Below, one piece after another: positions 46,233-53,605 of a stretch of DNA of 64,000 bases. The stretch spans positions 1 to 64,000 of the forward strand of contig NZ_JAHLYS010000028.1 of the NCBI RefSeq assembly GCF_025128055.1, written 5' to 3'. Each line of letters starts with the position of its first letter. Position 1 is the first letter of the stretch. Source of the stretch: Synechococcus sp. CS-1329 (GTDB lineage Bacteria > Cyanobacteriota > Cyanobacteriia > PCC-6307 > Cyanobiaceae). The notes below the pieces were generated by a model, which was not told the origin of the DNA, searched no databases, and saw only the letters and a list, made by a program, of their open reading frames with translations. Both the position numbers and the translations under genes were made by a program.

Positions 46233-47462
46233 TCAGGAGTGGCTGGGGCCTCCACCATGGGCCAACTGCGCGCACCAGACCCCGAAGCTCCCCTCCCCCA
46301 GCACCTGCTGGCCATAGCTGTTCAGGGGCGTGTGGCTAGGGAGCTCCGCCGCCGCCGCCGCGATCGCCTCCAGCCAGTTGCCCCCCTTCGGGCTGTGCCA
46401 GCCCAGCCCCAGGGCCTGGGCCTCCGCCGCCAGCCAGCCGCTGCCGTGCCCCACCGCCGCCAGCGGCCATTGCAGCGCCGCCCGGCTGGCCGCCCACTGC
46501 CACAGCAGGCCGCTGCTGCGCTCGGCGTAGCGCTGGGGGTCGTAGGCCAGCAGCGCAATCGGGCAGCGCGCCAGCCACGCGCCCATCGCCGCGCTTTCCA
46601 CCTCCCCCTGCAGCCACACCAGCCCCAGCCCGGCCGCCTCGGCCTGGGCCAGCAGCGCCCGTTCCGGCTCCGGCAGGGGGGTGGCGCTGTGCTGCTGAAA
46701 CAGCCAGCCCCAGCCCTGCAGCGGCGCCGGCACGCCCTCCGCCACCAGCGCCTGCAGCACCGCCAGCGCTTCCGCCCGGCCCTTGCCCTGCTTCTGGTCG
46801 CCCCAGTGCAGCAGCACCAGCGGCGGCGCCTCGGCCAGGGGCGCTTGTGGTGTGGCGCCCGCCCCCACCACCGCCGGATGCACACCGGCGCTGCCCAGGC
46901 CGGTGGCCGCCAGCAAGGGGGCGTAGAGCGCCTCCTGCTGGCGGGAGGGGAAGGCCAGGGTGAGCCGGTGGCCCTGCTGGCTGCAGGCCCGCGCCAGGGC
47001 CGCCAGGGCCACCCGCGCCGTGGCCGCCGCCTGGGAGTCGCCCGCCGGCCCCTGCAGGGTTTCCCCCGGCGCAAACATCAAGCTGAGCAGCACCGCCGCC
47101 GCCGGTGCCCGGCTCAGGTGCCGTGCCAGCCCCAGCAGCTGGAAGGGCAGCAGGCTGTGGGCCAGCCAGGCCGCCACCACATCGCCGCTGCTGGCCGCCA
47201 GGGCCAGCTGCTGCTCCAGCCGCCGCGCCAGCACCAGCGCCCCGCCCAGCTCCCGCCACTGCTGCGGATCGCCATAGCCGCAGCCGCTGAACACGCCGCG
47301 CACCGCCGCCGGCCGGCCCGGTTCCCCCTCCAGGGCCAGGTCGGTCCAGAGTTCAGCGCTCCAGCCCGCCGCGCCCAGGGCCGCCAGCAGCGGCCGGTTC
47401 ACCTCGCCGTGGTGGCCCACCGTGCTGGCGTAGGCCGGCTCCACGATCACCAAGCGGGGCAT
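46233..47462 (-). CDS. GT-B-like glycan protein (module gene 1, left arm)
   Basis: 409 aa. Possible GT-B glycosyltransferase: the start PRLVIVEPAYASTVGHHGEVN, then VAAWLAHSLLPFQLLGLARHL, VLLSLMFAPGETLQGPAG, VLLHWGDQKQGKGRAEAL and CPIALLAYDPQRYAERSSG. These motifs repeat in the paralogue 56452-57687 (VGHHGDLN, SLMFAPGETL, LHWGDLKRGKGRQEAL, LLAYDPGTYAQRSSG), which marks a distinct family. I cannot name it. Divergent from the AbrB-PIN pair. Confidence 0.72.
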   Translation of the reverse strand: MPRLVIVEPAYASTVGHHGEVNRPLLAALGAAGWSAELWTDLALEGEPGRPAAVRGVFSGCGYGDPQQWRELGGALVLARRLEQQLALAASSGDVVAAWLAHSLLPFQLLGLARHLSRAPAAAVLLSLMFAPGETLQGPAGDSQAAATARVALAALARACSQQGHRLTLAFPSRQQEALYAPLLAATGLGSAGVHPAVVGAGATPQAPLAEAPPLVLLHWGDQKQGKGRAEALAVLQALVAEGVPAPLQGWGWLFQQHSATPLPEPERALLAQAEAAGLGLVWLQGEVESAAMGAWLARCPIALLAYDPQRYAERSSGLLWQWAASRAALQWPLAAVGHGSGWLAAEAQALGLGWHSPKGGNWLEAIAAAAAELPSHTPLNSYGQQVLGEGSFGVWCAQLAHGGGPSHS

Positions 47463-47480
47463 GGGCAGAGCAGGCTAGGA

Positions 47481-47519
47481 TCGATCCATCGTTTGTGTGA
47501 TGGCATCTCGATGGATCGA
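47481..47519 (+). promoter_or_regulatory. Palindromic operator over the AbrB-type antitoxin start
   Basis: Perfect 11 bp inverted repeat TCGATCCATCG (47481-47491) and CGATGGATCGA (47509-47519), 17 bp apart, the right arm covering the ATG at 47511. The spacing suits a dimeric antitoxin repressor, implying autoregulation. It also lies 18 bp from the divergent module gene start. Confidence 0.6.
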
Positions 47520-47714
47520 GTCACTGTATCCCCTAAGTATCAGGTGGTGATCCCCAGGCGGGTGCGCGAGCAGTTCGGCCTCAGCCCTGGCCAGACTCTG
47601 CAGGTGATCGCCTTGCCCGGGCGTATCGAGCTGGTGCCCAGCCAGCCTCCAGCCGCTCTACGCGGGTTTCTGCAGGGCAAGAACACCTTCCAGCGAGAGG
47701 TGGATCGCCTGTGA
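47511..47714 (+). CDS. AbrB/MazE-type antitoxin (VapB)
   Basis: 67 aa. MDRVTVSPKYQVVIPRRVRE and LSPGQTLQVIALPG form the swapped-hairpin DNA-binding fold; the C-terminus (ALRGFLQGKNTFQREVDRL) is the usual toxin-binding tail (F-L-x-G). The start codon lies in the right arm of a palindrome. It is coupled to the toxin gene by overlapping GTGATG. Confidence 0.88.
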   Translation: MDRVTVSPKYQVVIPRRVREQFGLSPGQTLQVIALPGRIELVPSQPPAALRGFLQGKNTFQREVDRL

Positions 47715-48115
47715 TGCCCGCACCGGTGGTGGTGGATTCCTCCGGCTGGATCGAGGTGTTCACCAATGGCGCTCAGGCCGACCATTTCCTCACATTGTTG
47801 GCCGACGACACCTCCCTGGTGGTGCCCGCCATCAGCCTCTTTGAGGTGTTCAAGTGGGTGCTGCGCGAACACGGTGAGGCCCAGGCCGTTCAGGCGGCGG
47901 CGGTGATGCAGCGTGGCCAGGTGGTGGATCTCGACGACCGGCTGGCTTTGGCGGCGGCGCAGCTGAGCCATGCCCTGCAATTGCCGATGGCAGGCAGCAT
48001 CATCCTGGCCACAGCCCGTGATCATCAGGCCCGGCTGCACACCATGGACAGTGACTTCCGCGGACTTGCCGACGTGCAGTGGATCGATCCAGCCGGTGCA
48101 GCACCGACCGCCTGA
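47711..48115 (+). CDS. PIN-domain toxin (VapC) with a substituted catalytic residue
   Basis: 134 aa from GTG 47711 or 133 from ATG 47714. PIN fold: Asp in VVVDSSGWIEVF, Glu in ISLFEVFKWVL, Asp in HTMDSDFRGLADV. The third acid, normally Asp in M-A-D-S-x-I-L-A-T-A-R, is Gly here (PMAGSIILATARDH, codon 47993-47995 GGC). This single A-to-G change probably weakens metal binding and RNase activity. The pair separates two module genes that are direct neighbours in the right arm. Confidence 0.85.
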   Translation: MMPAPVVVDSSGWIEVFTNGAQADHFLTLLADDTSLVVPAISLFEVFKWVLREHGEAQAVQAAAVMQRGQVVDLDDRLALAAAQLSHALQLPMAGSIILATARDHQARLHTMDSDFRGLADVQWIDPAGAAPTA

Positions 48116-48155
48116 TCTGGCGCGCCACAATGGCTCAGGCTGTTGCTGATGCCCC

Positions 48156-49337
48156 ATGTCCGCCACCCACCTGCTGGAGCTGGGGCGCCGTAGCCAGGCC
48201 GCCGAGCTGGCCCGGCAGGCTGAGCAGGCCCGGGCCGCCCCGGGCTGGGATGCCGCCGCCGCCCTGGAGCTGGCCGCCGCCTGGCTGCTGGCCGGTGATC
48301 CGCGCCAGGCCGACCTCGCCCTGCTGGAGGCCCACCAGCTCGCCCCCGCCCTCGCCCTGGTGCCCGACCCCTGGGGTCTCTGGCCAGCGCCGGCGCCCCC
48401 GGCCCCAGCGGAGCCCGCCCTGCTGGCCCTGGCGGAGCGCTGGCGGGGCTGGCGTCAGCCCGAGTGCCAGGGCCCCTGGCAGCAGCTCCTGCCCCAGCTG
48501 CAGGCCGACTGGCGCTCGGCCCTTGAGCCGCCCCTGCTCGATGCGCTGCTGATCCTCGGCCGGGCCAGCGCCCTGCCGGGAGCGCCGCCGTTGCAGCCGC
48601 CCCTGGAGGATGCCCTGGTGGGGCTGGTGAGCGATGCCGAGATCGCCGCCGAGCCCGCCGCCAGCAACCGCTTCTGGCAGCTGCTCGCCACCATCCGCCC
48701 CCACTGGGCCCTGGCCCGCATCCGCGCCGCTGACCTGGCCCTGGCCCGCGGCGAGCTGGAGGCCAGCGGCCGCTGGCTGGTCGATCCCCCCGCCGAGGCC
48801 CTCGCCAATCCCTGGTTCCACGATGTGGCCGCCCGCCAGGCCGTGGCCCGTGGTGATGTGGCCGCCGCCCTCGACGCCTGGGCCCAGGCCATCCGCGTTG
48901 CCCAGGCCGATCCAAGCAGCGCCCCGGCCGAGATCTTTGAACAGCGCCGCCGCGAGGCCCGCCGCGGCCCCGGCGTGCTGCAGGTGCGCAGCCTGGCCAA
49001 CCGCGGCGAACCGGCCGCTGCCCTTGCCCTGCTGGAGCGCCTCCTGGTCGACGACCCCCAGTGGCAGCCGTTGCGCAGCCTGCGCGAGCAGCTCCAGCAG
49101 CCCCAGTCCCAGCCGGGGCCGGCCACGGTGCACGCCGCCTCGCCGCAGGCGCCCCCCGCCGCCGCTGGCTTCGCAGCGCTGCTGGAGCAGGCCGAAGCCC
49201 GCTTGCAGGCGCTCGGGGATTCCCTCCCCCAACCGGCCAGCTCCGCAGAGCCAGCCGATCTGGATGCCCTCGCCGCCGAACTCAGCGGTCTGGAGCGTCG
49301 TCTCAGCGACTACGAGGCCCGCTTCGCCCTGGCCTAA
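48156..49337 (+). CDS. Helical repeat protein with PDPWGLWPA motif (module gene 2, left arm)
   Basis: 393 aa. Helical, Ala/Leu/Pro-rich, TPR-like in places. Marker motifs: LAPALALVPDPWGLWPAP near 65 and IFEQRRREARRGPGVLQVRS near 255, then DDPQWQPLRSLREQL. All recur in the paralogue 55176-56399. The last 70 residues (AALLEQAEARLQALGDSLPQ, ELSGLERRLSDYEARFA) are coiled coil. No signal or membrane helix. Function unknown; always beside the GT-B-like gene, so probably its partner. Converges on the mini-gene with a 4 bp overlap. Confidence 0.7.
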   Translation: MSATHLLELGRRSQAAELARQAEQARAAPGWDAAAALELAAAWLLAGDPRQADLALLEAHQLAPALALVPDPWGLWPAPAPPAPAEPALLALAERWRGWRQPECQGPWQQLLPQLQADWRSALEPPLLDALLILGRASALPGAPPLQPPLEDALVGLVSDAEIAAEPAASNRFWQLLATIRPHWALARIRAADLALARGELEASGRWLVDPPAEALANPWFHDVAARQAVARGDVAAALDAWAQAIRVAQADPSSAPAEIFEQRRREARRGPGVLQVRSLANRGEPAAALALLERLLVDDPQWQPLRSLREQLQQPQSQPGPATVHAASPQAPPAAAGFAALLEQAEARLQALGDSLPQPASSAEPADLDALAAELSGLERRLSDYEARFALA

Positions 49338-49597
49338 CCCAGCCGCTCCAGCAGGGCCTGGATCAGCCCTTCCGCCCGTTGCAGCTGCTGCTGCTGGCTC
49401 TGCAACAGCTGCTCCTGCTGCTGGTGCGCCAGGAAATAAAACTCCAGCTCCTCCTGCGCCTGTTGCAGCATCAGCAAGTTGAGCTCCGCCTCATCGCGCG
49501 CTTCCTCCAGCTGGCTCTGCAGGCTGGAAACCTCACCCTGCAGCTGCTGGGGGTCGCTGTGGGCACTGGTGGCGGTGATGGTGCCCTTGCTCTCAAT
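49334..49597 (-). pseudogene. Coiled-coil mini-protein without a standard start (module gene 3, left arm)
   Basis: Read on the minus strand, EEARDEAELNLLMLQQAQEE then LEFYFLAHQQQ and QRAEGLIQALLERLG end at the TAG at 49334. These match the intact mini-protein 54924-55175 almost word for word. The frame is open back to a TAA just upstream, but there is no ATG, GTG or TTG before the homologous part; the first candidate is a rare ATT at 49597. The 5' end may be lost, or an unusual start used. Confidence 0.65.
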
Positions 49598-49631
49598 CGC
49601 GATACTTTAATCCAATTAAGCCAATCATCCA

Positions 49632-50531
49632 GTGGTTGCAGCTGTTGTTCAGCCTCTCCACTTCGCGCCCACGGCCCAGGCGCCCCATGTGGAGCACCAG
49701 GTGTTCACGGGCTTCCCGGCCTTTCAGGCCCACATGCAGCGCAGCCTGCCCCAGTGGAGTGCCCAGGTGCAGCAGGCCCTGCGCCTGATCGCCCTCAACG
49801 GCATCCGTGATCCGATCACCCAGGCGCCGGTGCCGGCAACGACCCTCAGCGTGTCCGGTGGCAACTATCGCGAAAGCCTGGTGCACAACGGCTGCCTCTC
49901 CCGCCACCGCGCCGTGCTGCTGGTGCTGCAGGCGCTGCTCGATGCTGGCCAGATCCCCCCCGCCGAGCAGCTGGAGCTCTACTGCCCCGAGGCGATCACC
50001 CGCTTCGCGGCCCTGCTGCGCCAGCTGTTCCCCCACGTGCTCGGCAGTGAGTACCTGCCCGATCTCGCCGACCCCCAGCGCCAGCACTTCCCCCATCAAG
50101 ACCTCTGCGATCTCACCCTTCCCGATGGCAGCGTGGATGTGGTGCTCTGCAACGAGCTGTTCGAGCACCTCTACGACCTGCCCGCCGCCCTCGCTGAGAT
50201 CAGCCGCATCCTGCGGCCGGGCGGTTGGCTGGTGTCCACCTGCCCGTTTGCTTACAACCGCGCCGACACGATCGTGAAGGCCCGCCATCGCCCCGGCGCC
50301 ACCCCCGGCGTGGCGGCCGAGGCCGAGCTGCTGATGGAACCCGAGTTCCACGGCGATCCCGTGCACCCCGAGCAGGGCAGCCTGGTGTACCAAATCCCCG
50401 CCTGGGACCTGCTCGATCAGGCCCGCAGCGCCGGCCTCAGCGATCCCGCCATCCACTGGATCGCCGCCCCCAGCTACGGCGTGCTGGGCCAGGAGATTCC
50501 CGCCGTGATGGTGCTGGTGGCCCGGCGCTGA
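49632..50531 (+). CDS. SAM-dependent methyltransferase (module gene 4, left arm)
   Basis: 299 aa from GTG 49632. Same family as 36477-37358: SVSGGNYRESLVHNGCLSRH, LGSEYLPDLADPQRQHFPHQ, DGSVDVVLCNELFEHLYDLP near 172, ISRILRPGGWLVSTCPF near 197, and EFHGDPVHPEQGSLVYQIPA. The Gly-rich SAM loop is again replaced (YCPEAITRFAALLRQLFP). Likely a sugar O-methyltransferase. It closes the left copy of the four-gene module. Confidence 0.83.
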   Translation: MVAAVVQPLHFAPTAQAPHVEHQVFTGFPAFQAHMQRSLPQWSAQVQQALRLIALNGIRDPITQAPVPATTLSVSGGNYRESLVHNGCLSRHRAVLLVLQALLDAGQIPPAEQLELYCPEAITRFAALLRQLFPHVLGSEYLPDLADPQRQHFPHQDLCDLTLPDGSVDVVLCNELFEHLYDLPAALAEISRILRPGGWLVSTCPFAYNRADTIVKARHRPGATPGVAAEAELLMEPEFHGDPVHPEQGSLVYQIPAWDLLDQARSAGLSDPAIHWIAAPSYGVLGQEIPAVMVLVARR

Positions 50532-50554
50532 GCGGTGCTCGCGGCAGTTGGGGC

Positions 50555-50618
50555 CATTCAGCTGCAGGGCATCAGCGAAGTCCATGCCTTCACGGTGGAC
50601 CTCCAGAGCGTGCCTCAC
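50555..50618 (-). pseudogene. Fragment of a PIN-domain toxin gene
   Basis: About 20 codons on the minus strand read RHALEVHREGMDFADALQLN, matching the C-terminal helix region of VapC toxins, where a DFADALHL-type motif carries a catalytic Asp. Both sides are degenerate. A decayed remnant. Confidence 0.45.
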
Positions 50619-50726
50619 CAGACAGCGCCGGATCCATCGCTGGTGATCAGGATTTTCATGCGAACACCTCCCCGGCGTGCTGATTAGCCTTGTCGTAATT
50701 TTTTTGATCCAACCGAGGCTGCGCCT

Positions 50727-50912
50727 GTGAGCACCTACACCGCTGTTGTGAAGCAGGACGGCGACTGGTGGATAGGCTGGGTGAGGTGTTCGATGCGTTC
50801 GGGGCTGCAGCCGCAGTTGCCGTTGATGGGAAGACTGCCGAAGCGATCATCTGCGCTGGCAACGGTCGGGAGTAGTGGACCGTTGCAAATCTGCTCAAGG
50901 CCCGATCTGTGA
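50727..50912 (+). pseudogene. Remnant of a HicB-like antitoxin
   Basis: GTG at 50727 opens MSTYTAVVKQDGDWWIGWV, the typical start of HicB-type antitoxins. After about 19 codons the similarity ends and the frame runs through unrelated sequence. No HicA partner is present. The adjacent frame (about 50783-50877) also stays open but is not recognised. Confidence 0.5.
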
Positions 50913-50964
50913 GCGCCTCACGAACTGCAGTCCAGCTCATGCCTTTCGTAGCCGCAGAGGCCGG

Positions 50965-51093
50965 CCTGCCGATTGCTCAGCTCGCCTGAGCACTTTGCGG
51001 TGGCCCGGCCAGTTCGTTGGCTATGTAGGCGAGGAATCGCCTGTGGAGTGGGTTTGGTTCGAGGAGGAAAAGAGCTCCTGCTCGAAGCGCGCG
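50965..51093. repeat. 129 bp direct repeat, copy 1
   Basis: Matches 51661-51789 almost exactly over the stretch from CCTGCCGATTGCTCAGC to CGAAGCGCGCG. It contains the 3' end of the minus-strand gene 50977-51450. Confidence 0.8.
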
Positions 51094-51450
51094 ATTCTGG
51101 CGTTGCTCTCTTGCAGCAGCTTCAAGCGCTTCTCGCTTTCGAGCATCTGCTTCTCGCTTTCGAGCGATTCGATCCTCAATCTCTCGGTTTCTTGCTCGAT
51201 GTCGTAGACGGGTCGCCAGTTGAGCGTCGCCAACAAGCGCCGCCAGGGCGGCAAGGTGGAGACCCATTCCGACCTTGTGAGCGGCCTGGAGGTTGCCGAA
51301 GTGGAGAAGGTTGTCATCGCCGTAGTTCGTGGTGAACGAAATCAGGAGCAGAAGGGCGCCAGCGCTAAGGGTTGACCAACCCTGGCGATCCAGCAACCGG
51401 GGCCGCGGGACAGGAGCAGGCAGCCCCGGAAGGCTTTCAACATCTCTCAT
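50977..51450 (-). CDS. Membrane-anchored coiled-coil hypothetical protein
   Basis: 157 aa. A hydrophobic segment at about 26-42 (LSAGALLLLISFTTNYG) and a second weak one near 63-75 are followed by a highly charged coiled coil (REIEDRIARKREADARKREA) and a short globular end (LFLLEPNPLHRRFLAYIANE). Another reading frame of the same strand (51021-51317) also gives a coiled-coil-like product but has a worse start. Not recognised. Its 3' end is duplicated at 51661-51789. Confidence 0.5.
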   Translation of the reverse strand: MRDVESLPGLPAPVPRPRLLDRQGWSTLSAGALLLLISFTTNYGDDNLLHFGNLQAAHKVGMGLHLAALAALVGDAQLATRLRHRARNREIEDRIARKREADARKREALEAAAREQRQNRALRAGALFLLEPNPLHRRFLAYIANELAGPPQSAQAS

Positions 51451-51660
51451 GACCGTAGCGAACCCGACCAGCGCCGATCACCACATAGTGCGTCCGTACT
51501 GATGCGCGAGGCCTCCGTGGTTTTGCGGGTTTTGCGGCCGAGCGCCTGTGGAGAGTGAGACCTTGCACCCCCATCCCCTCCCGGCGGGCACCATCACACC
51601 ATGGCGGGAGCCACTGAAGCCATCGACGTGTTGGACCGATGGGACCTTCACGAACTGCCG
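51451..51660. other. Intergenic region, nothing recognised
   Basis: 210 bp upstream of the membrane-anchored coiled-coil gene. No gene, repeat or terminator supported. It probably holds that gene's promoter on the minus strand, but no clear hexamers were found. Confidence 0.4.
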
Positions 51661-51789
51661 CCTGCCGATTGCTCAGCTCGCCTGCTCGCCTTGCGGCGGG
51701 CCTGCCAGTTCGTTGGCTATGTAGGCGAGGAATCGCCTGTGGAGTGGGTTTGGTTCGAGGAGGAAAAGAGCTCCTGCTCGAAGCGCGCG
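51661..51789. repeat. 129 bp direct repeat, copy 2
   Basis: Second copy of 50965-51093. Here the sequence is a detached fragment of the 3' end of the coiled-coil gene. It ends abruptly before TTATCCCG, and unrelated DNA follows. Confidence 0.8.
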
Positions 51790-51903
51790 TTATCCCGACC
51801 TTGCCGTCATTTGTGGTGGCAGCCAGAGCCAGGTCATGCTTGGTGTTCCGGGCCCAAGAATTGGCACTGGGCTACTGGGTTGGCTGGTTCAGTGTGGTGC
51901 CGC

Positions 51904-52029
51904 TTACCCTTGCCAGATCTCCAGCAGATCGATCTGCAGACCGGGAAAGAGGGAGCTTGCATCGAGGCTGGCGGGCCACACCTCCACCGCCTGTTGTTCG
52001 GGAATCAGCAGCCAGCCCAGATGCGCGAA
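51904..52029 (-). pseudogene. C-terminal remnant of a Uma2-family endonuclease-like gene
   Basis: 41 codons plus stop on the minus strand: FAHLGWLLIPEQQAVEVWPA, then SLFPGLQIDLLEIWQG. This is the usual end of Uma2/DUF820 proteins, abundant in cyanobacteria (PD-D/EXK-like fold). The N-terminal and catalytic parts are absent. Confidence 0.6.
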
Positions 52030-52250
52030 CGGCCAAGCCCAGCAGGATCAGCAAGGTGCTGTTGCGAGCGCCTGTCCTTCAGCCGTTGTGCTCGGCTGGG
52101 CCACTGAAATCAAGCAGCGCTACTCCTTCGCTTCGAGAAGGCTCCGCTTACGGCCAGGGCCTCCAGCTGCTCCAACGGCAGGGCCTGGATGCTGAGGGTG
52201 GTGGCCACGATCCAGAAGGATCAGTTCTTGGTGCTGGTGGTGCGGATCGC

Positions 52251-52505
52251 TCAGCGATAGACATCCCGGCGATGGCCAATGCGCACCACCAGGATCACCA
52301 ACTCGGTGCGCTGCCATTCATAGACCACGCGGAAGTGCCCCACGCGCAACCGTCGCAGGCCTTCGAATTCACCCTTCAGGGCAGAGCCGGCGGCAGGGGT
52401 ATCGCAGAGCATGTCGATCGCCTCAACCACCCGCAGCCGATCCGCCTTGGGTAGCGCGCTCAGCGCCTTGGCCGCTGAGCGCTTAATCCGCAGCGAGTAG
52501 CGCAT
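52251..52505 (-). CDS. RelE/ParE-type toxin
   Basis: 84 aa. YSLRIKRSAAKALSALPKAD, GLRRLRVGHFRVVYEW and the end IGHRRDVYR are textbook RelE-family features; the Arg/His/Tyr residues at the C-terminus support ribosome-dependent mRNA cleavage. Full length and apparently intact. Its ATG (52505) overlaps the antitoxin gene by 23 bp. Confidence 0.92.
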   Translation of the reverse strand: MRYSLRIKRSAAKALSALPKADRLRVVEAIDMLCDTPAAGSALKGEFEGLRRLRVGHFRVVYEWQRTELVILVVRIGHRRDVYR

Positions 52506-52704
52506 GGCGCACCTCAGCCCAGTCGAGCACGGGGTCGGCAGGGTCTTTCAGGGCCGCCACCCCGCAACGCAGATCCTCGATGTCATCGAGGTAATACTCA
52601 ATCGCCTGGCGAATAATGTCTGCCCGGCAACGCTTGAGATGCTGGGCTGCCGCATCGAGTTCTGCGCCAAGGGCATCAGGCAGCCGCGCTGTGACCTGAA
52701 CCAT
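52483..52704 (-). CDS. Ribbon-helix-helix antitoxin of the RelE-type pair
   Basis: 73 aa. MVQVTARLPDALGAELDAAA and CRADIIRQAIEYYLDDIEDL form a CopG/RHH DNA-binding domain; the tail (DPVLDWAEVRHALL) should bind the toxin. First gene of the pair. A -10-like GATAAT lies on the minus strand at 52745-52740, 35 bp upstream of the start, but no good -35 is seen. Confidence 0.88.
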   Translation of the reverse strand: MVQVTARLPDALGAELDAAAQHLKRCRADIIRQAIEYYLDDIEDLRCGVAALKDPADPVLDWAEVRHALLAAD

Positions 52705-52830
52705 GGTTGACTGCGTGAGATCACGGAGATGTCGTTGACATTATCCTAAACATCTTTCCGCCCTCCTGACGAGGATGGAAGAGCCCGTACTGCCGCGTGA
52801 GGCCTCCGTTGCCCCCAGCCCCCTGAGCTG

Positions 52831-52860
52831 ATGCCCCGCGACCCGCTGGCCTGGCTGAGC
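52831..52860 (+). pseudogene. Start fragment of the MPRDPLAW gene
   Basis: ATG 52831 opens MPRDPLAW, identical to the start of 37361-37774. It then runs straight into DNA matching the upstream region of the methyltransferase at 36430-36480. The join lies in a shared CCTGGCT, pointing to recombination at short homology. Confidence 0.6.
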
Positions 52861-52894
52861 CTTCGTATGGTGAGGGTCAATTGGCGATCAACCG

Positions 52895-53291
52895 TTGGTG
52901 CAGGCCCCCGAGCGTCCACAGTTGATGCCGAGCGAGGGCGTGCTCGCCCTGCATGACAGCCACCACAGCTACGCAAGTTTTGAGGCCTTCCAGCCGGTTC
53001 TGGCGGAACTGCTGCAACAGGGGGCCCTGCTGGACGGCTGCATCCAGATAACCCAGGCGCTGGGAATCCTGGAGCCCTTCACCGGCGAGCACATCCCACC
53101 GGAGGCGCTCCAGATCCAGGGGGCGAACTACCGCGAATCGATCGTCGGCAATGGCCTGCTGAGCCGCAACCGGGCTGTGCTGAAGGTGCTGGAGCAGAGC
53201 TACGGGTCCCTGGAGGAACTGGCCCAGCTGGAAGCACGGGGTGCTGGGTTCAGACCTGCCTGGCGTGCTTGTGATCGAAGCCCAGCGCTGA
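52895..53291 (+). pseudogene. Methyltransferase copy with a 485 bp internal deletion
   Basis: The first 107 codons match 36477-36814 closely in DNA (QAPERPQLMPSEGVLALHDS, NGLLSRNRAVLKVLEQ). Then, at AGCTGGA, it jumps to the sequence found at 37293 of the intact gene: out of frame this reads SWKHGVLGSDLPGVLVIEAQ and ends at the equivalent stop (53291). The lost part is the whole SAM-binding core. In its own frame the product would be a 135-residue stub ending at 53302. Confidence 0.85.
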
Positions 53292-53360
53292 GGAGGGGCT
53301 GATACCTGGTCATCCGGTAAGGACGCCTTACTGGAAGACCATTTTCGCCGTAGCATGAGC

Positions 53361-53384
53361 CCATCACCGTGACGCTCGTGATGG
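53361..53384 (+). promoter_or_regulatory. Inverted repeat over the MazE-like antitoxin start
   Basis: CCATCAC (53361-53367) and GTGATGG (53378-53384), perfect 7 bp arms 10 bp apart, the right arm covering the ATG at 53381. A likely autoregulatory operator, analogous to the one at 47481. Confidence 0.45.
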
Positions 53385-53605
53385 ATGTCGCCACGCTCAC
53401 CGCCAAGGGTCAGGTCACCGTGCCCAAGGCAGTGCGGGATGCCCTGGGCCTGCGGCAGGGCGATCAGCTCAGCTGGGAGCTGGAGGATGGCTCAGTGCGG
53501 GTGCGGGCCATGGCTCCGCTGGATGTGGCCTATCTGCAGGGGCTGGAGGGCACGCTGAGCGAGTGGAGCAGCCCGGCCGATGACCAGGCGTTTGCCGATC
53601 TATGA
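53381..53605 (+). CDS. AbrB/MazE-type antitoxin
   Basis: 74 aa. ATLTAKGQVTVPKAVRDALG and LRQGDQLSWELEDGSVRV form the AbrB swapped-hairpin DNA-binding domain; the acidic tail (DVAYLQGLEGTLSEWSS) is the toxin-binding part. An upstream GTG at 53369 is possible. The stop overlaps the toxin's ATG (ATGA). Confidence 0.88.
   Translation: MDVATLTAKGQVTVPKAVRDALGLRQGDQLSWELEDGSVRVRAMAPLDVAYLQGLEGTLSEWSSPADDQAFADL

Noticed and set aside
46155-47510. Long plus-strand extension upstream of the AbrB-type antitoxin
   Set aside because: The open frame is antisense to the GT-B-like gene and Arg/Gln-rich. The antitoxin fold starts exactly at the ATG at 47511.
51021-51317. Alternative coiled-coil frame inside 50977-51450
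   Set aside because: The repeated Arg/Glu-coding sequence gives coiled-coil-like products in two frames. The longer frame has a membrane segment and a better start, so it was preferred, with modest confidence.
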